Of a stretch of 46,823 nt of DNA, positions 40,923-46,823 are shown piece by piece. Numbering within the stretch: the first letter of the stretch is position 1; every line of letters begins with the position of its first letter. The position numbers were made by a program, and so were the translations under genes. The stretch is from the NCBI GenBank assembly GCA_035559315.1, contig DATMBJ010000038.1, forward strand, positions 1 through 46,823, read 5' to 3'. This DNA comes from DATLZM01 sp035559315. Its GTDB lineage: Bacteria > Actinomycetota > UBA4738 > HRBIN12. The notes below the pieces were generated by a model that had not been told where the DNA came from, searched no databases, and saw nothing but the letters and a program-made list of their open reading frames with translations.

Positions 40923-41231
40923 ATGGCGGGATTCGTGAAGGTCGGAGAGGCCGGCGAGGTCGGCGAGGGCGAGGTCGCGGCGTACGTCGTCGACGACCGC
41001 ACCGTCGCGATCGCCAACGTCGGCGGCACGCTCTACGCCTTCGACGACGTCTGCACGCACGCGCACTGCTCGCTCTCCGAGGGCGAGCTCGACGGGACCG
41101 CCATCGAGTGCCCCTGCCATGGGAGCCGGTTCGACGTCACGACCGGCGAGGTCCTGGACGGGCCGGCGGCCGACCCCGTCGAGACGTTCGAGGTCCGCGA
41201 GGAGGGCGGCGAGCTGCAGGTGGCCGTCTAG
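40923..41231 (+). CDS. Rieske [2Fe-2S] ferredoxin
   Basis: A 102-residue soluble Rieske protein, an electron carrier for an oxygenase. Cluster ligands are C44/H46 (CTH) and C63/H66 (CPCH). The motif CTHAHC...CPCHGS also has C49 and C65, the pair that forms a disulfide in high-potential bc1-type Rieske proteins but is absent from typical low-potential ferredoxins. GAGGAGGGA precedes the ATG. Its reductase starts 16 bases downstream, but no oxygenase large subunit is in the window, so the terminal acceptor is encoded elsewhere. Confidence 0.93.
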   Translation: MAGFVKVGEAGEVGEGEVAAYVVDDRTVAIANVGGTLYAFDDVCTHAHCSLSEGELDGTAIECPCHGSRFDVTTGEVLDGPAADPVETFEVREEGGELQVAV

Positions 41232-41247
41232 CCGCCGGCGGGCCATC

Positions 41248-42471
41248 GTGACCACGTTCGCCATCGTCGGAGCGAGCCTCGCCGGGGCCTCCGCCGCCGC
41301 GGCGCTCCGGGAGGGCGGCTTCGACGGGCGCCTTGTGATGGTGGGGGAGGAGCCGCTCCCGCCCTACGAGCGCCCGCCGCTGTCGAAGGAGTACCTCCGC
41401 GGGGAGCAGCCGCTGGAGAAGGGCTTCGTGCGGCCGCCGGAGTGGTACGCCGAACAGGGGATCGAGGCCCGGTTCGGCACCCGCGTCGAGCGGGTGGACG
41501 TGGCGGCCTCCGAGGTCGTGCTGGTCGGCGGGGAGCGGATCGCCTACGACCGGGTCCTGGTCGCGACCGGCTCGCGGAACCGGCGCCTCGCGGTGCCCGG
41601 CGCCGACCTGCCCGGCGTGTTCGACCTCCGCACCGTGGCGGACTGCGACCGAATCCGTGAGGCCGCGGCCCGCTCCTCGCGGGCCGTGCTCGTGGGCATG
41701 GGGTTCATCGGCGCCGAGCTCGCCGCGTCTTTCCGGCAGCTCGGGCTGGAGGTGGTCGCGGTCGAGTTCTTCGGGACGGTCCTGGAGCGGGTGCTGGGGC
41801 CGGAGATCGGGCGGGTGCTCGAGGCGATCCACCGGGACCACGGGGTGCGGATGGTCTTCGGCGACGCCGCGGAGCGCTTCGAGGGCGACGGCCGCTTCGA
41901 GGCCGTCGTGACGCGGGCGGGGCGCCGCCTCGAGGGCGACCTCTGCGTGGTCGGGGTGGGGACGGTGCCGGCCACGGAGGTCCTCGAGGGGACCGGGGTG
42001 CCGATCGAGGGGGGCGTCCACCTCGACGCGCGGCTCCGCTCGCCGGTCCCGAGCCTGTTCGCCGCGGGCGACGTCGTCCTCCACGACCACCCGGTCTTCG
42101 GGAGGGTCCGGGTGGAGCACTTCGACAACGCGATCAAGATGGGGGAGGCGGCGGCCCGGGCGATGCTCGGCGAGGACGAGGTCTTCGACGACCCCCACTG
42201 GTTCTGGTCCGACCAGTACGACGTCAACATCCAGGTCGCGGGGATCGCCACGAGCTGGGACCGGATGGTGATCCGGGGGAGCCTCGCGGAGCGCTCGTTC
42301 GCCGCGTTCCTGCTCAAGGACGGCGTGCTGCGCTCCACCGTGACCGTCGCCTGGCCGAGGGACGCCCGGCGCTCGCTGCCGCTGATCCGGGCGCAGGCCC
42401 GGCCGGACCCCGCGGCGCTCGCCGACCCGGAGGTCGACCTCCGCACGCTCCTGCCGAAGGAGGACGGGTAG
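41248..42471 (+). CDS. FAD/NAD(P)-dependent ferredoxin reductase
   Basis: A 407-residue reductase of the BphA4/putidaredoxin-reductase type that would pass NAD(P)H electrons to the Rieske ferredoxin. The FAD Rossmann motif IVGASLAGASAAAAL is at the N-terminus and the NAD motif VLVGMGFIGAELAASF in the middle. PLPPYERPPLSKEYLRG and LFAAGDVVLHDHP are family signatures. The C-terminal reductase domain (FWSDQYDVNIQVAG) is complete. GTG 41248 is chosen at the start of the FAD motif. The stop overlaps the next small gene (TAGTG). Confidence 0.92.
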   Translation: MTTFAIVGASLAGASAAAALREGGFDGRLVMVGEEPLPPYERPPLSKEYLRGEQPLEKGFVRPPEWYAEQGIEARFGTRVERVDVAASEVVLVGGERIAYDRVLVATGSRNRRLAVPGADLPGVFDLRTVADCDRIREAAARSSRAVLVGMGFIGAELAASFRQLGLEVVAVEFFGTVLERVLGPEIGRVLEAIHRDHGVRMVFGDAAERFEGDGRFEAVVTRAGRRLEGDLCVVGVGTVPATEVLEGTGVPIEGGVHLDARLRSPVPSLFAAGDVVLHDHPVFGRVRVEHFDNAIKMGEAAARAMLGEDEVFDDPHWFWSDQYDVNIQVAGIATSWDRMVIRGSLAERSFAAFLLKDGVLRSTVTVAWPRDARRSLPLIRAQARPDPAALADPEVDLRTLLPKEDG

Positions 42472-42662
42472 TGCTCTCCCCGGTCGTGTCCCACGTGCCC
42501 TGCGCCCTGGATCACCAGCGCCGGATCGCCGAGGCGACGCGGGAGGCCGTGGCGCGCTCGGTCCGTGCCCGGCGCTGGTGGCGCCGGGCGACCCGCCGCG
42601 CGATCGCCCCGGGAGACGTCGCGTCGCGGGGCGAGGACGTGTGGATCGCGCTCAGGTTCTAG
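42471..42662 (+). CDS. Small Arg-rich hypothetical protein
   Basis: A 63-residue basic protein with an Arg-rich central helix (RSVRARRWWRRATRR) and no recognised domain. The GTG start shares a base with the reductase stop (TAGTG), which favours translational coupling and reality. No function is proposed; random ORFs of this length are common at this GC content, so it needs support from conservation. Confidence 0.45.
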   Translation: MLSPVVSHVPCALDHQRRIAEATREAVARSVRARRWWRRATRRAIAPGDVASRGEDVWIALRF

Positions 42663-42699
42663 ACCCGGCGCCGGGGCCGGCCGACGAGGGGCCGCGTGG

Positions 42700-42705
42700 T
42701 AGGCT
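42700..42705 (+). promoter_or_regulatory. -10 box TAGGCT of the aminotransferase-serA operon
   Basis: The TAGGCT hexamer gives a leader of about 30 nt with AAGGAG (42724-42729) upstream of ATG 42743. Confidence 0.4.
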
Positions 42706-42742
42706 GCCATCCCCGCGTCTGGCAAGGAGTCGCGCGTCCACG

Positions 42743-43894
42743 ATGGAACGACCGGAGATCATCCTCGCGCCCGGCCCCACCCCCATCCCGCCCGAGGTGC
42801 TGCTGGCCCAGGGGAGCCCGCTCGTCTACCACCGCGGCCCGGCCTTCGGGGAGCTCCTGGGGGAGGTCGTGGAACGGCTGAAGCAGCTCTTCCGGACCCG
42901 GAACGACGTCCTGGTGCTCACCTCCTCGGGCACCGGCGGGCTCGAGTCGGCCGTGGCGAACCTGTTCTCGCCGGGCGACCGGGTGGTGGTCCCGGTGGCC
43001 GGCTACTTCGGCGAGCGCTTCGCGGCGATCGCCCGCGCCTACGGGCTCGAGGTGCGCCGGATCGACTACGAGTGGGGGCGGGCGGTCGATGCGGCCGACG
43101 TCGAGGCGGCCCTCGCCGAGGCGCCGGCCCGGGGCGTGCTCGTCCAGCACAGCGAGACCTCGACCGGGGTCGTCCACGACGTCGAGGCCGTGGCCCGGGT
43201 GGCGAAGGCCGCGGGCGCGCTGGTGGTGGTGGACGCCGTGTCCTCGCTCGGGGCGATCCCGTTCGACTGCGACGGGTGGGGGATCGACGTCGCCGTCGGC
43301 GGTTCCCAGAAGGCGCTCTCGGCCTCGCCCGGGATCGCCTTCGTCACGGTCTCGCCGGCCGCCTGGGAGGCGTCGGCGCGGGCCACCTCGCCCCGGTTCT
43401 ACTTCGACTGGCGCGCCTACAAGCGCTCCCTGGAGCTCCCGAGCCCCGAGAGCCCCTGGACGCCCGCGGTGCACCTGCTGATGGGGCTCCGGGCCGCCCT
43501 CGAGCTGTACTTCCGGGACGGGCCGGAGGCGGCCCTGGCCCGCCACGAGCGCCTGTCGCGGGCGGTGAAGGAGGGGGTGCGGGCCCTCGGCCTCGACCTC
43601 TACGGCGACCACCCCGAGCGGGCCTGGGCCGTGACCGCCGTGCGGGCCCCGGAGGGGATCGACGGCGACGAGCTCGTGGCTCGGGTGCGTGCCGAGCACG
43701 GCGTGATCCTCGCGCCCGGGCAGGGGCCGCTCCGGGGGAGGGTCTTCCGGATCGGCCACCTCGGCTACTACGACGAGCTCGACATCGTGCGGGGCCTCGC
43801 GGCGCTGGAGATGACGCTCGAGTCCATGGGCTACCCGACGAAGCGTGGGGCGGCGGTGGCCGCCGCGGAGAGCGTGTTCGCGGGCCGCCGGTAG
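42743..43894 (+). CDS. Class V PLP aminotransferase (alanine/serine-glyoxylate or phosphoserine type)
   Basis: A 383-residue fold-type I aminotransferase. APGPTPIPPEV is the typical N-terminal motif, TSSGTGGLESAVANL binds the cofactor phosphate and K190 (VGGSQKALS) is the Schiff-base lysine. GYYDELDIVRGLAALE marks the C-terminal domain. It is similar to alanine-glyoxylate and serine-glyoxylate aminotransferases. SerA follows 18 bases later, and no serC was seen, so it may act as the phosphohydroxypyruvate aminotransferase in serine synthesis; that is inference. Confidence 0.88.
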   Translation: MERPEIILAPGPTPIPPEVLLAQGSPLVYHRGPAFGELLGEVVERLKQLFRTRNDVLVLTSSGTGGLESAVANLFSPGDRVVVPVAGYFGERFAAIARAYGLEVRRIDYEWGRAVDAADVEAALAEAPARGVLVQHSETSTGVVHDVEAVARVAKAAGALVVVDAVSSLGAIPFDCDGWGIDVAVGGSQKALSASPGIAFVTVSPAAWEASARATSPRFYFDWRAYKRSLELPSPESPWTPAVHLLMGLRAALELYFRDGPEAALARHERLSRAVKEGVRALGLDLYGDHPERAWAVTAVRAPEGIDGDELVARVRAEHGVILAPGQGPLRGRVFRIGHLGYYDELDIVRGLAALEMTLESMGYPTKRGAAVAAAESVFAGRR

Positions 43895-43912
43895 CGGCGC
43901 TGCGAGGGCCCC

Positions 43913-45493
43913 GTGCGCGTCCTGGTCACCGAGCCGCTCTCCGAGGCGGGGCTCGCCCTGCTCCGGCGGGACTTCCAGGTCGACGTCCGCGAGGACCTCA
44001 CCGATCCCGAGGCCCTGGCGGCGGCGATCGGTCCCTACGACGCCCTGATCGTCCGATCCCAGACCCGGGTGACGGCCCGGGTGCTCGAGGCGGGGGAGCG
44101 CCTCAAGGTGGTGGCCCGGGCCGGGATCGGCCTGGACAACGTGGACGTCGAAGCCGCGACGCGCCGCGGGATCCTGGTGGTGAACGCGCCGCAGTCGAAC
44201 ATCGTCTCGGCCGCGGAGCACACGATCGCCCTCCTCCTCGCCCAGGCGCGGAACATCCCCCAGGCCCACGCCGCGCTCCGGGCCGGCAGGTGGGAACGCT
44301 CCCGCTACCAAGGCGTGGAACTCGCCGGGAAGACGCTCGGGATCGTGGGGCTCGGTCGCGTGGGAGCCATGGTCGCCCAGCGCGCGCTCGCGTTCGGGAT
44401 GCGGGTGATCGCCTACGATCCCTACGTCCCGCGGGAGCGCGCGCGGGAGATGGGGGTCGACCTCATGCCCTCGTTGGAGGCGCTCCTCGTGCAGTCCGAC
44501 TTCGTCTCGCTCCACCTCCCGCGAACCCCCCAGACCGAGGGGCTGATCGGTGCGCACGAGCTCTCGCTGATGAAGGAAGGCGCCCGCCTGGTGAACACGG
44601 CCCGCGGGGGGATCGTGGACGAGGAGGCCCTGGCCAAGGCCGTCGCGGACGGCCACCTCGGCGGGGCGGCCCTGGACGTCTTCGCCCAGGAGCCCCCCGG
44701 CGACAGCCCGCTGTTCCACCTGGAGAACGTGGTCGTCACCCCCCACCTGGGCGCGGCCACGGTCGAGGCGCAGGACAAGGCCGGCACCCAGATCGCGGAG
44801 ATGGTCCGGCTGGCCCTCGCCGGGGAGTTCGTGCCCTACGCGGTGAACGTCTCGGCCGGCGCCGAGGTGCCGGAGGTCGTCCGCCCCTTCCTGGGGCTCG
44901 CCGAGCGGCTCGGGGCGCTCTGCACCGGGCTCGCCGACGGGGCCCTCCGCTCGATCGAGTGCGCGTTCCTCGGCCGGATCGCGGAGGCCGACACCCGCGT
45001 GCTCGTGCTGGCCGCGCTCAAGGGGGCGCTCTCTCCCGTCGTCCACGAGCCGGTCTCGTTCGTGAACGCCCCGATCATCGCCTCGGAGCGGGGGATCGCC
45101 GTCTCCGAGGTGCGCTCCACGGTCTCCCGGGACTACGTCAACCTGGTGGCGCTCCGCGCCGAGACCGAGGACGGGGCGGTGGAGGTGGCGGGGACGCTCG
45201 TGGGCAGGCGCGAGCGCCTGACCCGGGTCCTGGGGTTCGAGCTGGAGATGGCGCCCGCCCGGAACATGCTGTTCCTCACCTACGAGGACCGGCCCGGGGT
45301 GATCGGCCGGGTGGGCACGATCCTCGGCGAACACGGGATCAACATCGCCACGATGGAGGTGGCTCGGGAGGCGGAGGGGGGCCTCGCGCTGATGGGCCTC
45401 ACGGTGGACAGCCCGGTGCCCGCGGACGTCCTGGAGGAGATCCGGGCGGCGGTGGGCGCGAGCACGATCCGCTTCATCGTCCTCCCCGCCTGA
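43913..45493 (+). CDS. serA: D-3-phosphoglycerate dehydrogenase, long ACT-domain form
   Basis: A 526-residue enzyme of the first step of serine synthesis. The NAD Rossmann motif is GIVGLGRVGAMVAQRA. The catalytic set includes NTARGGIVDEEAL, ALDVFAQEP and the histidine in TPHLGAATVEAQ. An intervening allosteric domain (ASB) and a C-terminal ACT domain (FLTYEDRPGVIGRVGTILGEHGINIA) place it in the long type I form, normally feedback-regulated by serine. It starts 18 bases after the aminotransferase and is followed by a separate promoter. Confidence 0.95.
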   Translation: MRVLVTEPLSEAGLALLRRDFQVDVREDLTDPEALAAAIGPYDALIVRSQTRVTARVLEAGERLKVVARAGIGLDNVDVEAATRRGILVVNAPQSNIVSAAEHTIALLLAQARNIPQAHAALRAGRWERSRYQGVELAGKTLGIVGLGRVGAMVAQRALAFGMRVIAYDPYVPRERAREMGVDLMPSLEALLVQSDFVSLHLPRTPQTEGLIGAHELSLMKEGARLVNTARGGIVDEEALAKAVADGHLGGAALDVFAQEPPGDSPLFHLENVVVTPHLGAATVEAQDKAGTQIAEMVRLALAGEFVPYAVNVSAGAEVPEVVRPFLGLAERLGALCTGLADGALRSIECAFLGRIAEADTRVLVLAALKGALSPVVHEPVSFVNAPIIASERGIAVSEVRSTVSRDYVNLVALRAETEDGAVEVAGTLVGRRERLTRVLGFELEMAPARNMLFLTYEDRPGVIGRVGTILGEHGINIATMEVAREAEGGLALMGLTVDSPVPADVLEEIRAAVGASTIRFIVLPA

Positions 45494-45506
45494 GGTCCCC
45501 GGCTGC

Positions 45507-45512
45507 TATGCT
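45507..45512 (+). promoter_or_regulatory. -10 box TATGCT before a leader ORF of the MFS gene
   Basis: TATGCT ends 7 nt before GTG 45520, matching leaderless spacing for the short ORF. Confidence 0.5.
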
Positions 45513-45519
45513 CGCCGCC

Positions 45520-45561
45520 GTGATGAAGCGGACGAGGGGTCGGGACACGCTCGTCGCCTGA
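45520..45561 (+). CDS. Putative 13-codon leader peptide upstream of the MFS exporter
   Basis: A short leaderless ORF opens with GTG then ATG and encodes (V)MKRTRGRDTLVA before TGA. The peptide has four basic residues. It is followed at once by the hairpin region and then the MFS gene. A role as an attenuation or ribosome-stalling leader is inferred from this layout. Confidence 0.4.
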   Translation: MMKRTRGRDTLVA

Positions 45562-45563
45562 CC

Positions 45564-45607
45564 GCCGGGAGCCCTCCCGGCCGGCCGGGCGGCGCTCCGC
45601 CCGGTTT
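45564..45607 (+). terminator. Attenuator-like double hairpin between leader ORF and MFS gene
   Basis: Hairpin 1 is the palindrome GCCGGGAGCCCTCCCGGC (45564-45581). Hairpin 2 is CCGGGCGG-CGCT-CCGCCCGG (45585-45604), followed by TTT, a short terminator-like tail. A third pairing, CCCGG-CCGG-CCGGG (45576-45589), overlaps both and could act as an alternative antiterminator. The T tract is short. Confidence 0.5.
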
Positions 45608-45638
45608 CGCGCGTCCGACCTCGAGAGGAGTCCGCTTC

Positions 45639-46823
45639 ATGTCCGAGCTCAGGTCCCAGCCCACCCCGACGGCCCGCGGGGACGTGCGCCGCCTCGCCCT
45701 CGCGCGGGCCATCTCCGTGACGGGCGGGGCCGCCGCGTACACGGCGCTCATGGACGCGATCTTCCGTGCGACGGGCGGCGATGCCGGGTGGCTGTCGGCC
45801 GCGCTCCTGGCCACGATCGGCGTGGAGGGGCTCGCGAGCCCCCTGGGCGGCGTGATCGCCGACCGCGTCGACCGCCGTCGGGTGATGGTCGCCTCCGACC
45901 TCCTCGGCGCCGGCTGCTTCCTCGCGATGGCCCTGATCCGGGATCCCGGCGCCCTGCTCGCCGCGGCCTTCGTCTCGGCGGTGGTCGAGACGCCCTTCTG
46001 GTCGGCCTCGGTCGCTGCGATCCCCAACCTCGTCCCGGAGGAGGACCTGGCCTGGGCCAACAGCCTGGTCTCGGTGGGGAGGAACGCCGGCATCACGATC
46101 GGCCCTGTCATCGGCGGCGTGCTGGCCGCGACGATCGGCGCCCCGGCCGTGTTCGTCGCGAACGCTGCCTCCTTCGTGATCTCCGCGGTCCTGGTCCTCT
46201 CCGTCCGGGGCAGGTTCGCCGCCCCGCGCGGGGAGGGGGACCGGGGGGCCGGCGGCCTCCGAGCCGGGTTCACGTTCCTCCTCGGGGACCGCGTCCTCCG
46301 CCGGATGACGCTCGCCTGGGTCGCGCTGGTGCTCGGTGCGGGCGCGGCGATGGTGGCGGACCGGCCCCTCGCGGAGGCCTTCGGGGCCGGATCGGTGGGG
46401 TTCGGGCTGCTGATCGGGGCGTGGGGGCTCGGGTCGGTGACCGGCTCGCTCGCCGGCCGCGTGCTCGACGCCCGGACCGAGCCCCTGGGACTCGTCGCGG
46501 GCACCGCGGTGACGGCCGTGGCCGGCCTCGCCGTCGGGGTCTCGCCGTGGTTCCCGCCGGTCCTCGCGCTCTCGTTCCTGTGGGGGACGGGGGACGCCTT
46601 CACGGTGGTCGCGGAGCAGGGCATCGTCCAACGGCGGACGCCGGACGGGCTCCGGAGCCGGGTCTCGGCCGCCTCCGACGCTATCGTGCACGGCGCGCTG
46701 GCCGTCGGCTTCGCGGCGGCCGGGCCCCTCCTGGAGCTCGCAGGGCCGCAGGGCGTCTACGCGATCGGCGGCGCGACGGCGGGGGCGGCGGCGCTGCTGC
46801 TGCTCCCGTTGGTGCGGTGGGCC
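45639..46823 (+). CDS. MFS exporter (MFS_3/multidrug-like), 3' end outside window
   Basis: 395 codons run to the window end, so the C-terminus is missing. It has at least nine hydrophobic segments. The loop 2-3 motif GGVIADRVDRRRVMVASDLLG is the classical MFS signature, and SVGRNAGITIGPVIGGVLA matches the TM5 antiporter-like motif of the enterobactin-exporter/multidrug group. ATG 45639 is preceded by AGAGGAG (45624-45630), a good ribosome site. The leader ORF and hairpins upstream suggest expression controlled by translation of the leader. Substrate unknown. Confidence 0.88.
   Translation, partial: MSELRSQPTPTARGDVRRLALARAISVTGGAAAYTALMDAIFRATGGDAGWLSAALLATIGVEGLASPLGGVIADRVDRRRVMVASDLLGAGCFLAMALIRDPGALLAAAFVSAVVETPFWSASVAAIPNLVPEEDLAWANSLVSVGRNAGITIGPVIGGVLAATIGAPAVFVANAASFVISAVLVLSVRGRFAAPRGEGDRGAGGLRAGFTFLLGDRVLRRMTLAWVALVLGAGAAMVADRPLAEAFGAGSVGFGLLIGAWGLGSVTGSLAGRVLDARTEPLGLVAGTAVTAVAGLAVGVSPWFPPVLALSFLWGTGDAFTVVAEQGIVQRRTPDGLRSRVSAASDAIVHGALAVGFAAAGPLLELAGPQGVYAIGGATAGAAALLLLPLVRWA

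Noticed and set aside
36707..41029. Minus-strand open frame of 1440 codons over the cyclase/thiolase boundary
   Set aside because: It runs antisense to the DUF35, acyl-CoA dehydrogenase and Rieske genes and is out of frame with the true cyclase gene; no domain is recognisable.
1..46823. tRNA, rRNA, insertion sequence, prophage or replication origin
   Set aside because: No cloverleaf-like intergenic sequence, transposase, integrase or DnaA-box cluster was seen; intergenic gaps are all under 150 bases.

Overview
The window is 46.8 kb of very GC-rich, gene-dense bacterial chromosome. Coding biased to G/C at third positions, frequent GTG starts, many 1-4 nt start/stop overlaps, and -10 hexamers of the form TANNNT placed 6-9 nt before the start codon (leaderless transcripts) all point to a member of the Actinomycetota, probably a lineage distant from the well-studied genera. 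That placement is inference; no rRNA or other phylogenetic marker RNA was seen. No tRNA, rRNA, CRISPR array, insertion sequence or phage gene was found. No stretch over 300 bases lacks a gene; the longest gaps (about 130-146 bases) hold promoters, operators and hairpins and are listed.

Layout. 1-3.2 kb: the 3' part of a secreted or membrane alkaline-phosphatase-like protein with 24-bp tandem repeats at both ends, then a CPBP intramembrane protease. 3.3-7.4 kb: an SCP-2 domain protein, a zinc alcohol dehydrogenase, a MeaB GTPase and a B12-dependent acyl-CoA mutase large subunit whose specificity residues match isobutyryl-CoA mutase. 7.5-10.7 kb: a metal ABC transporter (binding lipoprotein, ATPase, permease) convergent with a Fur/Zur-type regulator; both promoters carry the same operator motif. 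10.7-12.6 kb: enoyl-CoA hydratase, GNAT acetyltransferase and two tiny zinc-ribbon proteins. 12.6-16.2 kb (minus strand): etfB-etfA-pabBC. 16.3-23.7 kb: mnmA, a UPF0280 protein with ligA, and a HEAT-repeat / HD-GYP pair.

23.7-28.8 kb: gatC-gatA and gatB, separated by an EamA exporter on the opposite strand and a VapBC-like toxin-antitoxin pair. 28.8-34.1 kb: an MFS-like membrane protein, NAD-malic enzyme, a short-chain dehydrogenase and an amine-oxidase-like FAD enzyme. 34.2-37.6 kb: a leaderless operon of two thiolase-fold proteins that both lack the thiolase cysteine, the second fused to a DUF35 zinc-ribbon/OB domain, followed by a free DUF35 protein. 37.6-40.8 kb: a TPR protein with a divergent class III cyclase domain, divergent from an acyl-CoA dehydrogenase. 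40.9-42.7 kb: a Rieske ferredoxin, its reductase and a small basic protein. 42.7-46.8 kb: a class V aminotransferase with serA, then an MFS exporter cut by the window end and preceded by a leaderless 12-13-codon ORF and attenuator-like hairpins.

Together the genes suggest an aerobic heterotroph that degrades fatty or branched acyl-CoAs (acyl-CoA dehydrogenase, ETF, hydratase, mutase, thiolase-like enzymes). Housekeeping genes (gatCAB, mnmA, ligA, serA, pabBC) are interspersed. The most interesting items are the cysteine-less thiolase/DUF35 operon, the isobutyryl-type mutase, the candidate Zur regulon and the putative attenuator before the terminal MFS gene.
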